NCBI RefSeq assembly: GCF_001613325.1
Contig: NZ_BDCD01000008.1
Location: forward strand, 115,730-179,729
Length of the DNA: 64,000 bases
Source: Nocardia yamanashiensis NBRC 100130
GTDB taxonomy: Bacteria; Actinomycetota; Actinomycetes; Mycobacteriales; Mycobacteriaceae
Direction: 5' to 3'
Both the position numbers and the translations under genes were made by a program. Shown piece after piece: positions 1 through 8,524 of the stretch (the first letter of the stretch is position 1; the number at the start of each line of letters is the position of its first letter). The notes under the pieces are model-generated. The model ran no database searches and was not told the origin of the DNA. It saw nothing but the letters and a program-made list of their open reading frames with translations.

Positions 1-1044
1 GTGCTGCATCCGTTCGACGAAATGCTCGGTCTCCTTGACGCATTTCTTCAGGAAACGATCGCTCGACTTGGCCTGCACCAGCGGCAGCAAAGCCTGCACG
101 GTGGTCCGCACATCACCGATGACGGCCAGTTCCAAGGGAATTCGCCGCCCCAGATGCTTGGGTTTGCGATCCACCTGAATGGTCTTGACCTTGCTGTGCG
201 GCAGGAAGTTCGCGAACGGGAAGTCGGTGCCGAGCATGAGCAGCACATCGCATTTGTTCACCGCCTCCCAGCACCCGCCGTACCCGACCAGCCCGGTCAT
301 GCCGACGGCATTGGGATTGTCGTATTCCAGCCACTGCTTGCCTTTGAGGCTGTAGCCGACCGGCGCGTTCAGCTTGAACGCCAGCTCCCGCACCTCCGCC
401 CCGGCCTCCGCGCAGCCGTCACCGCCGAAAATGGCGATCTTGCTCCCGGCGTCGATGAGATCGGCCATGGCGCGCAGGTCCTCGTCGGCCGCGCGCGGCA
501 CCTTGGTCGATGGAACGGCCACGCGCAGCGCGGTTTTCGGCGCGTCATGGGTCGCCACGTCACCGGGCAGCGAGATCACCGTCGGCCCGCGATCGGCGAT
601 GGCCACCGTCACCGCCGTGCTCACCACCTGATGCAGCTGCCCCGCGTTCACGATCCGCCCGATGTACAGGGCGGCGGCATCGAAGAACTTGTACGGGTTC
701 AATTCCTCGACGGTGCTGGTGTCCAGCAGGCTGGTCTCGCTGTCGCCCGCCACCGCGATCACCGCCGCGCCCTCCTTGCGGGCATCGAGCAGGCCGTTGA
801 TCAGGTGCGTCACGCCCGGCCCGGCGGTGCCGCAGACCGCGACCGGCCGCCCGGTGAGCACCGATTCCGCGACCGCCGCGAACACCCCGTACTCCTCGTG
901 GCGGACGTGTACGAATTCGATCTCCCAATTGCGGCGCAGGGCGTCGATGACCGGATTCAGGGCATCGCCCACAATGCCGTAACAGCGCCGGACCCCGGCG
1001 GAAACCAGCATCTCCCACAAGCCATCGGCGACGTTCTTGACCAT
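1..1044 (-). CDS. poxB: PoxB-like thiamine-pyrophosphate enzyme, C-terminal part outside window
   Basis: Only the first 348 residues are present; the gene continues past the left edge. The family decarboxylates pyruvate with TPP and FAD and passes electrons to membrane quinone. The N-terminal TPP domain has the HEEYGVFAA segment that carries the TPP-activating Glu, followed by CGTAGPGVTHLINGLLDAR. The middle domain has GKQWLEYDNP and VGMTGLVGYGG, which closely resemble E. coli PoxB ([21 protein letters not shown]). The ATG at 1042-1044 is preceded by GAGAGGGG. It is divergent from the MFS gene. Whether it is quinone-dependent or a related TPP enzyme cannot be judged without the C-terminal membrane-binding region. 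Confidence 0.85.
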   Translation of the reverse strand, partial: MVKNVADGLWEMLVSAGVRRCYGIVGDALNPVIDALRRNWEIEFVHVRHEEYGVFAAVAESVLTGRPVAVCGTAGPGVTHLINGLLDARKEGAAVIAVAGDSETSLLDTSTVEELNPYKFFDAAALYIGRIVNAGQLHQVVSTAVTVAIADRGPTVISLPGDVATHDAPKTALRVAVPSTKVPRAADEDLRAMADLIDAGSKIAIFGGDGCAEAGAEVRELAFKLNAPVGYSLKGKQWLEYDNPNAVGMTGLVGYGGCWEAVNKCDVLLMLGTDFPFANFLPHSKVKTIQVDRKPKHLGRRIPLELAVIGDVRTTVQALLPLVQAKSSDRFLKKCVKETEHFVERMQH

Positions 1045-1104
1045 GGTGCCCCTCTCGTGAAAGTGGAGAGCAAACATGTAGCAGCGTCATAAATGTCTGG
1101 TTAT

Positions 1105-1119
1105 CGGTAGACTCTACCG
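1105..1119. promoter_or_regulatory. 15-bp perfect palindrome between poxB-like gene and MFS gene
   Basis: CGGTAGA-C-TCTACCG is a perfect inverted repeat in the 159-bp divergent intergenic region, 61 bp from the start of the poxB-like gene and 85 bp from the MFS start. The position suits an operator serving one or both genes. No regulator gene is adjacent inside the window. The function is inferred. Confidence 0.4.
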
Positions 1120-1203
1120 GGTTCCGCGAGCCTTTCTCAGAAGTCGGCGAATGTGCAGCACCATGGTTCTGGACGGCTGTCCTCGAGCAAGTGGGAGCAA
1201 TCG

Positions 1204-2865
1204 ATGACCGAAACAGGGCCCGAAGTTCCGGAACTCGGGCGCAAGAAGTGGATCGCGCTCGGAGTCCTCGCGCTGGGGCTCTCCATGGTGGTGCTCGACG
1301 GCACCATCGTCGCGGTCTCACTGCCGGTCATCATCGACGACCTGAACCTGAATTTCACTCAGGCGCAATGGATCACCAGCATCTACGCGGTGGTGCTGGC
1401 GGCGTTGCTGATCACCAGCGGGCGGCTCGGGGACCGCCTGGGGCGGCGCAATATCTTCGCCGTCGGCGTGCTGATCTTCCTCGCCGGCAGCGTGCTGTCG
1501 GCGGTCGCGACCAGCGCCTGGCCGCTGATCCTGGGCCGGGTGGTGCAGGGCATCGGCGCGGCCGGGGTGATGCCGGGGACGCTGGCCACCATGAACGCCA
1601 TCTTCCGGGGCCGGGACCGGATCATCGCCTTCGCGGTGTGGGGTTCGGTCATCTCCGGCGTGGCCGCCATCGGCCCGCTGGTCGGCGGCTGGCTGACCAC
1701 GTACTACACCTGGCCGTGGATCTTCCTCGTGAACATCCCGCTGGGCGTCGTGGTGCTGATCGGCCTGGTGCTGTTCGTGCCGGAGACCCGCATGGGGAAG
1801 GCCGCGCCCGGGCTCGACGTGGACGGGTTCCTGCTCAGCGCAGCCGGTTTCGCGCTGCTGGTGTTCGCGCTCATCGAAGGCCAGACCTACGGCTGGTGGA
1901 AGCCGCTGCGGGAATTCCCGCTGGCCGGCTGGACCTGGCCGGACACCGCCCCGATCTCGCCGATTCCGGTGCTGCTGGCGCTCGGCCTGCTCGCGCTGGT
2001 GCTGTTCCTGCGCTGGGAGAAGCACCGCATGCTGATCGGCCGCTCGGCGCTGCTGGACCCGGCGCTGTTCGATATCCCCAGTTTCCGATGGGGGAACATC
2101 ACCGCGTTCCTGGTCGCGCTCGGCGAATTCGGTCTGCTGTTCGTGCTGCCGCTGTTCATGGTGAACGTGCTCGGATTGTCCACGCTCGGAGCGGGTTACG
2201 TGCTCGCGGCGATGGCGGTCGGCGCGTTCCTGGCGGCCGGCGTGGCCGAAGGGCTGGTGCGCAAGTACGGGCCGGTGCGGGTGGTGCAGCTCGGCCTGGG
2301 CTTCGAGGCGGTCGCGGTGGCGGCGGCCGCGCTCTTCGTCACCCCGCACATCTCCGGCTGGTGGCTGGCGGTGCTGCTGGTCGGCTACGGCATCGGCCTC
2401 GGGATGGCCTCCGCGCAGCTGACCGGCACCGTGCTGGCCGATGTGCCGCCGCGGCAGTCAGGCCAGGGCTCGGCCACCCAGAGCACGGTGCGGCAGGTCG
2501 GTTCGGCCATGGGCACCGCCGTGCTCGGCGCGCTGCTGTCCGCGGCGCTCGGTCAGGATCTGGCCAAACGCCTGGCCGAGGTGCCGGATCTGCCGCAGAA
2601 GGCCGCCGACGCCGCCGAGACCGCCACCCGGGAATCCGCGGGCGGGGCCATCGCCGGGCTGCGCGCGCACGACGGCGCCGCCGCGGTCGTGGACGCGCTG
2701 TCCAGGGGCTTCACCGACGCCACCCGCACCACGCTGCTGGCCGCAGCCGTCTTCCTGCTGATCGGCCTGGCCGCCGCCACCCGCATTCCGAACAAGGGCG
2801 CGGCGGCCGTGGCGGCCATCGAAAAGCCGGGTGACACGCCGGAGCCCAAGAGTAATACCCCCTGA
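1204..2865 (+). CDS. MFS drug exporter, DHA2/EmrB-QacA type (14 TM)
   Basis: This 553-residue polytopic membrane protein is a proton-driven multidrug exporter of the 14-helix DHA2 family. It shows the TM1 motif VVLDGTIVAVSLP, the loop 2-3 motif GRLGDRLGRR, and the TM5 motif C region GPLVGGWL after the WIFLVNIPLG signature typical of EmrB/QacA proteins. The reading frame is open upstream to 1153, but ATG 1204 is preferred because GGGAG lies 6 bases before it and MTETGPEVPEL leads directly into the first helix. The C-terminus is a charged tail. The substrate cannot be told from sequence. Confidence 0.9.
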   Translation: MTETGPEVPELGRKKWIALGVLALGLSMVVLDGTIVAVSLPVIIDDLNLNFTQAQWITSIYAVVLAALLITSGRLGDRLGRRNIFAVGVLIFLAGSVLSAVATSAWPLILGRVVQGIGAAGVMPGTLATMNAIFRGRDRIIAFAVWGSVISGVAAIGPLVGGWLTTYYTWPWIFLVNIPLGVVVLIGLVLFVPETRMGKAAPGLDVDGFLLSAAGFALLVFALIEGQTYGWWKPLREFPLAGWTWPDTAPISPIPVLLALGLLALVLFLRWEKHRMLIGRSALLDPALFDIPSFRWGNITAFLVALGEFGLLFVLPLFMVNVLGLSTLGAGYVLAAMAVGAFLAAGVAEGLVRKYGPVRVVQLGLGFEAVAVAAAALFVTPHISGWWLAVLLVGYGIGLGMASAQLTGTVLADVPPRQSGQGSATQSTVRQVGSAMGTAVLGALLSAALGQDLAKRLAEVPDLPQKAADAAETATRESAGGAIAGLRAHDGAAAVVDALSRGFTDATRTTLLAAAVFLLIGLAAATRIPNKGAAAVAAIEKPGDTPEPKSNTP

Positions 2866-2927
2866 GGCACAACAGGATTGGCGCGGGTTCGGTACCTTAA
2901 CCTGTGGGAAAGGTGGGAGGTACCCGG

Positions 2928-3908
2928 GTGGACATCGCAATGCGGTCCGGAAAACAACGCGCGCTGCGCAAGGCCGTCACCGTGCTGGCCAGCGCGCTAC
3001 TGCTGTCCTCGGGCGGCGTGATCGCCTCGGCGGCACCGGTTCACGCGCCGGTCAAGCAGACGCCATCGGGCGGCACCCAGGACCTGTGGGTGCCCTCCAG
3101 CATGGGGAACATCAAGGTCCAGGTGCAGTGGGCGGCGCGCGGCGGCAGTTCGGCGCTCTACGTGCTGGACGGGCTGCGCGCGCCCGGCGACCACAGCCAG
3201 TGGACGACCGACACCGACGCGCTGCGCCAATTCGCGGGCGACGATGTGACTTTGGTGTTCCCCGTCGGCGGGCACTCCAGCTTCTATACCGACTGGTACC
3301 GCGCCAGCAGTACCAACGGCCAGACCACCACGTACAAGTGGGAAACGTTCCTCACCCGGGAATTGCCGGACTATCTGGCGGGTTTCGGCGTCTCCCGTAC
3401 CCGGAACGCCATCGTGGGCGCGTCCATGGGCGGCAATGCCGCCATGATCCTCGCCGCCTACCACCGTGACCAGTTCAAGTTCGCCGGGTCCTTCTCGGGC
3501 TACCTGAACCCGACCTTCCCGCTCTGGAACGAAGCCATGCGCGCGGCCATGTGGGACGAGGGCAGGTTCAACGTGGACGATATGTGGGGTCCGAGCAGTA
3601 ACCCGGCCTGGAGCCGCAATGACGCTGTCGCACAGGCCGAAAGGCTGCGCGGACTACCGATGTACGTGTGGTCCGGGAACGGCGTCCCCACCGCCGCCGA
3701 CCTGAGCAATACGGTCGTCAACACCGTGAACGCCATGGGCTTGGAAGCTATGACGCTGACCGCGTCCCAGATCTTCCAGAGCCGGCTGGCGGCGCTGGGC
3801 ATCAGCGCCCGGGTGGAACTCGGCGCGGGCACCCACACCTGGCCCTACTGGCAGCAGGCCCTGGCCAATGCGCGTCCGATGATCCTGGATGCGTTGAACG
3901 CGCACTGA
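2928..3908 (+). CDS. Secreted mycolyltransferase / antigen-85-like esterase
   Basis: This is an alpha/beta-hydrolase of the esterase D/antigen 85 family, which transfers mycolic acids between trehalose mycolates and arabinogalactan outside the membrane. The N-terminus is a signal peptide: basic KQRALRK, hydrophobic VLASALLLSSGGVIA, then a probable SAAPVHA cleavage site. The nucleophile elbow is GASMGG. YVLDGLRA, the substrate-loop segment DHSQWTTDTDA and SFYTDWY are typical of mycolyltransferases, and HTW near the end can supply the catalytic His. The GTG at 2928 has GGAGG 7 bases upstream; ATG 2940 is the alternative. The protein implies a mycolate-containing envelope. Confidence 0.9.
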   Translation: MDIAMRSGKQRALRKAVTVLASALLLSSGGVIASAAPVHAPVKQTPSGGTQDLWVPSSMGNIKVQVQWAARGGSSALYVLDGLRAPGDHSQWTTDTDALRQFAGDDVTLVFPVGGHSSFYTDWYRASSTNGQTTTYKWETFLTRELPDYLAGFGVSRTRNAIVGASMGGNAAMILAAYHRDQFKFAGSFSGYLNPTFPLWNEAMRAAMWDEGRFNVDDMWGPSSNPAWSRNDAVAQAERLRGLPMYVWSGNGVPTAADLSNTVVNTVNAMGLEAMTLTASQIFQSRLAALGISARVELGAGTHTWPYWQQALANARPMILDALNAH

Positions 3909-3950
3909 ACTCGACGGCGAGGCGGCTCGGCGGGCGGGTGAGACCGCTCC

Positions 3951-4346
3951 TCAGTCGATGAGTTCCAGTGCGTGCAGCCGCTGGAACACCAGCAGCGAAC
4001 CCGGGGCGACATGCGGCATGTTCGCGTACTCGTGCAGGGTGAACCAGCGCAGTTCGGCGATCTCACCGGAGGGCCGCGGCTCTTCGGTGAGCTCACCCAG
4101 ATAGCAGGTCATGTGCAGGCGGGTGCCGGGCGCGTGCCCGTACGCCTCGGCTTCGAAGATCCCCAGCTCGGTCACCCCGACCGTGCCCACCCCGAGTTCC
4201 TCGCGAATCTCACGGTGCAGAGCCGATTCCGGGGTCTCGCCCGGATCGATCTTCCCGCCCGCCATGTAGAAGACGTCCTTACCGGTGGACCGGGTCTGCA
4301 ACAGACGACGGTCCCGGATGTGTGCCAGTGCCGCGGTGCGAATCAC
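3951..4346 (-). CDS. Nudix hydrolase
   Basis: The protein has 131 residues. The Nudix box is complete at residues 31-53: G31, E37, then R45-E46-I-R-E49-E50-L-G52, which supplies the metal-binding Glu residues. The family hydrolyses nucleoside diphosphates linked to another group; the substrate is unknown. The GTG start at 4346 lies inside the 3' end of the upstream membrane-protein gene, giving a 68-bp overlap. The N-terminal strand MIRTAALAHI is standard Nudix sequence, so the overlap looks real. It is the last gene of a three-gene minus-strand operon. Confidence 0.9.
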   Translation of the reverse strand: MIRTAALAHIRDRRLLQTRSTGKDVFYMAGGKIDPGETPESALHREIREELGVGTVGVTELGIFEAEAYGHAPGTRLHMTCYLGELTEEPRPSGEIAELRWFTLHEYANMPHVAPGSLLVFQRLHALELID

Positions 4347-5442
4347 CCGGCACAGTGTAGGCCGCCGCCACGACGGCGATGGCGACCGCGTAGCAAGCCA
4401 GGACGTACCAGATATTTCCGATCGGATCGCCCGCGCTGGTCACACCGTCCACGGCGTCCAGGAAATCGGGCAGCGCGGTGGCCCACAGCAGTGCGAAGAC
4501 GACCAGGTACAGCACGCTGTAGCCGAGCATGACCGGATCGGAGTAGCGCGGGACGTCCCCGGTCGCCGCGCGCAGCCGCACCCACTGCCGGTACAGCAGC
4601 GGAACGGCGGCCACCGTGATGAGCACCAGTTCGGCCGCGTAGAGCACGCCGCGCACGGTATCGCTGCCCGCGCCGAACACGGTCGCCGGAAGCGGCAGCA
4701 GGAAGGTGCCGACCGAGGCCAGCAGGCCGATCACGATTGTGCGCCAGGTCAATTCGAGCCCGGTGAGCCGCCGCCCGCCGTCGGCGTGCCGGCCCACCAT
4801 CCAGTACACGCAGAACGCGAGCGACATCGGCCACAGCGCCGCGAACACCACCACGCTGCCGGTCGGCACCGAATCGAACATGGGCAGGTTCAGCGGATTC
4901 GTGGTCGTCCACTCCCACCAGCGCAACTGCGGTCCGAGATGATCGAAGATCTCGTAGAAGGCGTGATGCACGAAGCCCACGCACACCGCCCCGGCGAGCG
5001 CGCCGTACTGCCGGAAAACGCCCAGGGTGCGGACGATTTCGTAGGCCACGGTCGCCATGAACGGATAGATGGCCACGATGTAGAGCGGCAGCCGGCCCCA
5101 CAGGAAGTCCACCGTGAACACATTGTGCGCGAACATGGTGTCCACCTGGTCCTCGATACCGAAGGCCGCCGGAAAGTACAGCGGCGGTTCGATGATGAAC
5201 AGGTAGGCGGTCGCGCCGAACCACAGCGCCAGATTGGTCGGATCGCCGTACCGGCGCCACCGCACGACGGCCAGCGCCAGCGCCAGGATCGAGCCCACGA
5301 TGATCGTGAGCTCCAGCACCGGCAGCGTCCAGTTCTCCAAGCCGAACGGATTGCGGAACTCGATCAGCCCGCCGGCCTCCTCACACGAGAAGCCCAGGCG
5401 GGTCGCGAGTTCCGAGAAGGTGGTGGCACAGTGCTCGCTCAT
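4279..5442 (-). CDS. Polytopic membrane protein of unknown function
   Basis: The protein has 387 residues with about nine hydrophobic segments spread along its length, among them LPVLELTIIVGSILALALAVV at the N-terminal end and IWYVLACYAVAIAVVAAAY at the C-terminal end. The family was not recognised. Conserved-looking polar residues sit in membrane segments (FIIEPPLYF, FVHHAFYEIFDHLG), which could bind metal or a cofactor. The start ATG overlaps the stop of the upstream hydrolase gene by 4 bp (ATGA, 5439-5442), indicating translational coupling, and the 3' end overlaps the Nudix gene. The context suggests a shared role with the hydrolase under TetR control. Confidence 0.75.
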   Translation of the reverse strand: MSEHCATTFSELATRLGFSCEEAGGLIEFRNPFGLENWTLPVLELTIIVGSILALALAVVRWRRYGDPTNLALWFGATAYLFIIEPPLYFPAAFGIEDQVDTMFAHNVFTVDFLWGRLPLYIVAIYPFMATVAYEIVRTLGVFRQYGALAGAVCVGFVHHAFYEIFDHLGPQLRWWEWTTTNPLNLPMFDSVPTGSVVVFAALWPMSLAFCVYWMVGRHADGGRRLTGLELTWRTIVIGLLASVGTFLLPLPATVFGAGSDTVRGVLYAAELVLITVAAVPLLYRQWVRLRAATGDVPRYSDPVMLGYSVLYLVVFALLWATALPDFLDAVDGVTSAGDPIGNIWYVLACYAVAIAVVAAAYTVPGDSHRGTGTHPGPSSVADPVHR

Positions 5443-6380
5443 GATTTCGCTCCGGAGGTGAGCAGCGCGTCGGTGGCGTACCAGTGCGCGACGTCGTGAC
5501 CGGCGGCGTAGCGATCGAACCAGACGTCCGCGAGGGCGGGCAGGTTCTCGTGCGCCGGATCGTGTTTCGGCAACTGGCTGCGGATGATGCCCTTGAGCGC
5601 GATCAGCTGCTCACCCAGCGGCAGGTCGTCGAACGCGCGCGTCATGGGCCCGAAATCGGGGGTGCGCAGCCACGGCAGCCATTTGCTCAGGGCCTTCTTG
5701 TTGCGGTACGTCCCGAACATGGACAGCGAGTCGATCCGCCGATCCTCCAGCGGCACATGCTCGTTGAAGCCGGCGCAGGCGATCCGGATCACCTTCAGCA
5801 CGTGCGCGAAGATCGACGGCGCGACCCGCATCCGGTACAGATCGCTGCCCACCACCGAATCGAAGATGATCAGCGCCGAGCTGCGGTGCTCCACCTCTTC
5901 GACGAAATGCCAGATGAACAGTGATGCCACCCGGTCGTCGCCGGGCCGGAACAGGCTGGCCTCGTTGTCGAGCATGAGCTTGAACACCGAGGTGAAGGTG
6001 GCCTCCAGATCCGCGGTGTAGGCCAGCCGGTACTTCAGCGGCTTGTGCTCGGTCAGCTCGTCGAACTCCGCGATCACCGCGTCGAGGGTGTCCTGCAGGC
6101 CCGGGTACCGCCGGATCAGCGCCCGCACGTGCTGGCGGTGCGCGCCCGAATGCTGGCCCTCCTGCCGCATGAAAGCGTCCGCCTCGTCGGCGACTTCGGG
6201 GTCGGTGATCTGCGGCTTCAACTGCAGAATCATCTTCACGATCATCTTCTCGAAACCGATGGCCAGGAACGACACCGCATTGGCCATGCTCGAGAAGGCC
6301 GGGTTCGTCTCGTTCCACAGGAACGGTACGTCGTGGTCCTCGAACGCGAAATCCATCTTTCGCACAACAAGATCCGTCAT
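5439..6380 (-). CDS. Predicted metal-dependent hydrolase (PF10118 family)
   Basis: The 313-residue protein resembles the predicted metal-dependent hydrolases of PF10118/COG3687, helical proteins with a ferritin-like diiron arrangement. The visible candidate ligands are EGQHSGAHR in the first half and EEVEHRS further on, with an additional Glu in FMRQEGQH. The reaction is unknown. The frame is open to 6437, but that start would lie inside the 34-bp palindrome, so ATG 6380 (MTDLVVRKMDF) is preferred; its ribosome-binding site is weak. It is first in the operon with the membrane protein and the Nudix gene, and divergent from a TetR gene. Confidence 0.8.
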   Translation of the reverse strand: MTDLVVRKMDFAFEDHDVPFLWNETNPAFSSMANAVSFLAIGFEKMIVKMILQLKPQITDPEVADEADAFMRQEGQHSGAHRQHVRALIRRYPGLQDTLDAVIAEFDELTEHKPLKYRLAYTADLEATFTSVFKLMLDNEASLFRPGDDRVASLFIWHFVEEVEHRSSALIIFDSVVGSDLYRMRVAPSIFAHVLKVIRIACAGFNEHVPLEDRRIDSLSMFGTYRNKKALSKWLPWLRTPDFGPMTRAFDDLPLGEQLIALKGIIRSQLPKHDPAHENLPALADVWFDRYAAGHDVAHWYATDALLTSGAKS

Positions 6381-6426
6381 TTTCGGCGATACCTCATCTT
6401 CCGGAGGCGGGCTGGTTCCGGGTGAC

Positions 6427-6460
6427 CATACAAACATACATGGCTATGTACAAGTGTATG
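6427..6460. promoter_or_regulatory. 34-bp nested palindrome, probable TetR operator
   Basis: Two inverted repeats share exactly the same centre (6443.5): an outer pair CATACA (6427-6432) / TGTATG (6455-6460) and an inner pair TACAT (6437-6441) / ATGTA (6446-6450). The element is AT-rich in a GC-rich setting and lies between the divergent hydrolase operon and the TetR gene. A -10-like TACAAT follows at about 6463. Nested half-sites suit binding of two TetR dimers. Assignment to the adjacent TetR is inferred. Confidence 0.7.
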
Positions 6461-6530
6461 ATTACAATCGCGCAGGTAGCGGGCGAATCCCGTGGCAAAT
6501 GAGCGGCGCGGCGCCTGCTACGGTCGGGCG

Positions 6531-7142
6531 GTGGCACGCAGGCGCGGGTGGGGCGGCAGTCCGCCGGACAGTGACGAGGAGGCATCGCGCCGAATCGTCG
6601 ATGCCGCAGTCGAACTCATCGGCCGCACCGGCGCGGAGATCAGCATCGCCGATGTGGCCGAATCGCTCGGGGTCATCCGGCAGACGGTGTACCGGTACTT
6701 CCCGAGCGCGGACGCCCTCATGCGGGCCTCGGCCATCGCCTCGGTCGCCGGATTCCTGGATCGGCTCGCCGCGCAGGTGCGCGGGATCGAGGATCCGGCC
6801 GACGCCATGACCGACGCCGCCGTCTTCACGCTGGCCGAGGTGCGGCGGACGCCGCACCTGGGGATTCTGCTGACGGCGAGCTATTCGAAGGCCGATCCGG
6901 ACGGCATCACCTCCGACGAGGCGCAGGCCTTCGGCATGACCATGATCCGGCGCTTCGACGTCGACTGGGAGAGCTACGGCTACGACGACGAATCACTGCA
7001 CGAGCTGGTCGAATTCGTGCTGCGCACCATGCAGTCGTTCTTCGTCTCGCCGGGGCATCCGCCGCGCACCGACGCCGAACTGCGCCGGTACCTGCGGCGC
7101 TGGATGGGCGCGGCCATTCTCGCGCAGGCGACGGCCGGCTAG
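6531..7142 (+). CDS. TetR family transcriptional regulator
   Basis: The N-terminal helix-turn-helix lies in ASRRIVDAAVELIGRTG and ISIADVAESLGVIRQTVYRY, ending in the classic TVYRYFPSADALM recognition-helix segment. The C-terminal ligand domain is not diagnostic. The reading frame is open from GTG 6492; GTG 6531 (MARRRGWGG) is chosen because the extra 13 residues are unlike family N-termini, though neither start has a strong ribosome-binding site. It is divergent from the hydrolase operon across the nested palindrome, so autorepression plus control of that operon is the natural expectation. Its end overlaps the convergent PH-like gene by 4 bp. Confidence 0.9.
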   Translation: MARRRGWGGSPPDSDEEASRRIVDAAVELIGRTGAEISIADVAESLGVIRQTVYRYFPSADALMRASAIASVAGFLDRLAAQVRGIEDPADAMTDAAVFTLAEVRRTPHLGILLTASYSKADPDGITSDEAQAFGMTMIRRFDVDWESYGYDDESLHELVEFVLRTMQSFFVSPGHPPRTDAELRRYLRRWMGAAILAQATAG

Positions 7143-7666
7143 GTGACCGACGGCGGCGCGATCCGCCAGTGCCGCACCAGCGCGTCGGCGATCTCCGGGA
7201 GAATCGTCACCGGGATCTTCTTCTGCCGCAGCATGGTCCGAATCTCATTGACCTGCTCGCGTTTCCGCATGTCGTAGGCGTTCGCGACGGGACGCACCAC
7301 CGGAGGGATGGACAGCAGCACCAGTTCCTGATGCGGCTCGTCGCCGCCGTTCAGGTCCAGCGCCAGCGACCAGCGCGACTTCTCGTCCAGGGCGAAGCGC
7401 GCGGCCACCACCCGATCCCAATCGATGGTCGAGGCCCGCCACGGGGTGCGGCGCTCGATGCGCTGATCGGTCAGCACCAGCACATCGCGGCCGAAGAGCA
7501 GGATGAGCAGCGCGCCGCCGGCCGCCAGGCCCAGCAGCAGGCCGGTGAACACCCGGTTCAAGCTGAACAGGGCGACGACCGCGCCGCAGATCAGCGCGGT
7601 CGTCAGCACCGCGGTGGTCAGATACAACGCCGATCGGCGTCCCGACACCACACCCGCACGCACCAT
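7139..7666 (-). CDS. Small membrane protein with PH-like (bPH) domain
   Basis: The 175-residue protein has two adjacent transmembrane helices (SALYLTTAVLTTALICGAVV and VFTGLLLGLAAGGALLILLF) followed by a cytoplasmic domain with LVLTDQRIERRTPWRASTIDWD, the pattern of bacterial PH-like domains. The role is unknown. ATG 7666 is preferred over GTG 7702 because GTAGGCGA precedes it and the extra N-terminal stretch lies over a small hairpin (CCCGCA 7681-7686 / TGCGGG 7693-7698). It is convergent with the TetR gene and downstream of the encapsulin gene on the same strand. Confidence 0.75.
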   Translation of the reverse strand: MVRAGVVSGRRSALYLTTAVLTTALICGAVVALFSLNRVFTGLLLGLAAGGALLILLFGRDVLVLTDQRIERRTPWRASTIDWDRVVAARFALDEKSRWSLALDLNGGDEPHQELVLLSIPPVVRPVANAYDMRKREQVNEIRTMLRQKKIPVTILPEIADALVRHWRIAPPSVT

Positions 7667-7723
7667 TCGCCTACCGCCCTCCCGCACTGTGTTGCGGGAC
7701 ACACCGTACCCGGTGGTGCGGTA

Positions 7724-8521
7724 CTACGCTTCGAGCGCTACCGCGGCCTCGGCGGTGTAGACCAGGAAGGTCAGGCTCTCCTGGAAGTACAGCTGTACCG
7801 ATTCGGCATCGTGCGCGAGATAGCCGATGGACAGGTCCTGGCCCAGCTGGAGATCGAAATCGCCGCCGCGCGTGGACAATACGAACGCCCCGTCGATGGC
7901 GGGCGCCCAGATGATCTCGCCGTCGATGAGCCGCTCGATATGGGTGCGGATCGGGTGGCCGTGGTCGGAGGTCTCCGACACCGCGGTGTACAGATCGGCG
8001 GACAGCAGCACCGAGTACGGCCCGTCCACGCCCGCCAGCCGCAGCTTGCTCAGCGCCTGCGCGACGGCCTCCGGCGCGAGGGTGGGATCGCCGGGCAGCT
8101 TGACCGGTTCGCAATCGGTGCTGGCCCGGATGCCGGCGATACCGGCCGCCGCGTAACCCTCGAAGATGGCGCGATCCTCGGCGAAGGCGATCTTCTTGGC
8201 GGCGTCCTTCACCGCGTCCAGATCGGCGTCCTGCGCGCCGCGCTCGATATTGTCCAGCTCCTCGCGGGACAGCGTGAACGGCACCCGCAACTCGACCAGC
8301 GGCACCACCACGCGCTGGCGGGCCTGCACGCCCTCGGCGGGAGCGGAGATGGCAGTGGTGCGGCCGCGCCCGACCGCGGAGAAGTCCGCGCCGTGCGGCC
8401 CGGACAGATCGACCACGCGACGGCCGGCGATGTGCCGCTTGAAGGTACGGGTCGCCTCTTCCTCGATGGCGGCCCACGCCTCGGAGGTGATCGGCGCCAG
8501 TTCGCGATGGAGGTTGTTCAT
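7724..8521 (-). CDS. Type 1 encapsulin shell protein
   Basis: This 265-residue HK97-fold shell protein self-assembles into a nanocompartment. The N-terminus MNNLHRELAPITSEAWAAIE is the encapsulin signature that forms the cargo-binding groove. TFKRHIAGRRVVD and VSETSDHGHPIRTHIERLI (E-loop and A-domain region) match Cfp29/linocin-type encapsulins, as does the LYFQESLTFLVYT C-terminal segment. The gene lies 3 bp downstream of the DyP gene, the usual cargo-first operon of mycobacteria, rhodococci and nocardiae. The shell encloses the peroxidase and probably limits substrate access during oxidative stress. Confidence 0.97.
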   Translation of the reverse strand: MNNLHRELAPITSEAWAAIEEEATRTFKRHIAGRRVVDLSGPHGADFSAVGRGRTTAISAPAEGVQARQRVVVPLVELRVPFTLSREELDNIERGAQDADLDAVKDAAKKIAFAEDRAIFEGYAAAGIAGIRASTDCEPVKLPGDPTLAPEAVAQALSKLRLAGVDGPYSVLLSADLYTAVSETSDHGHPIRTHIERLIDGEIIWAPAIDGAFVLSTRGGDFDLQLGQDLSIGYLAHDAESVQLYFQESLTFLVYTAEAAVALEA

Positions 8522-8524
8522 GCC

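Noticed and set aside
1318..2349. 343-codon open frame antisense to the MFS gene
   Set aside because: His/Arg/Gln-rich composition typical of high-GC shadow frames; the MFS gene on the other strand is unambiguous.
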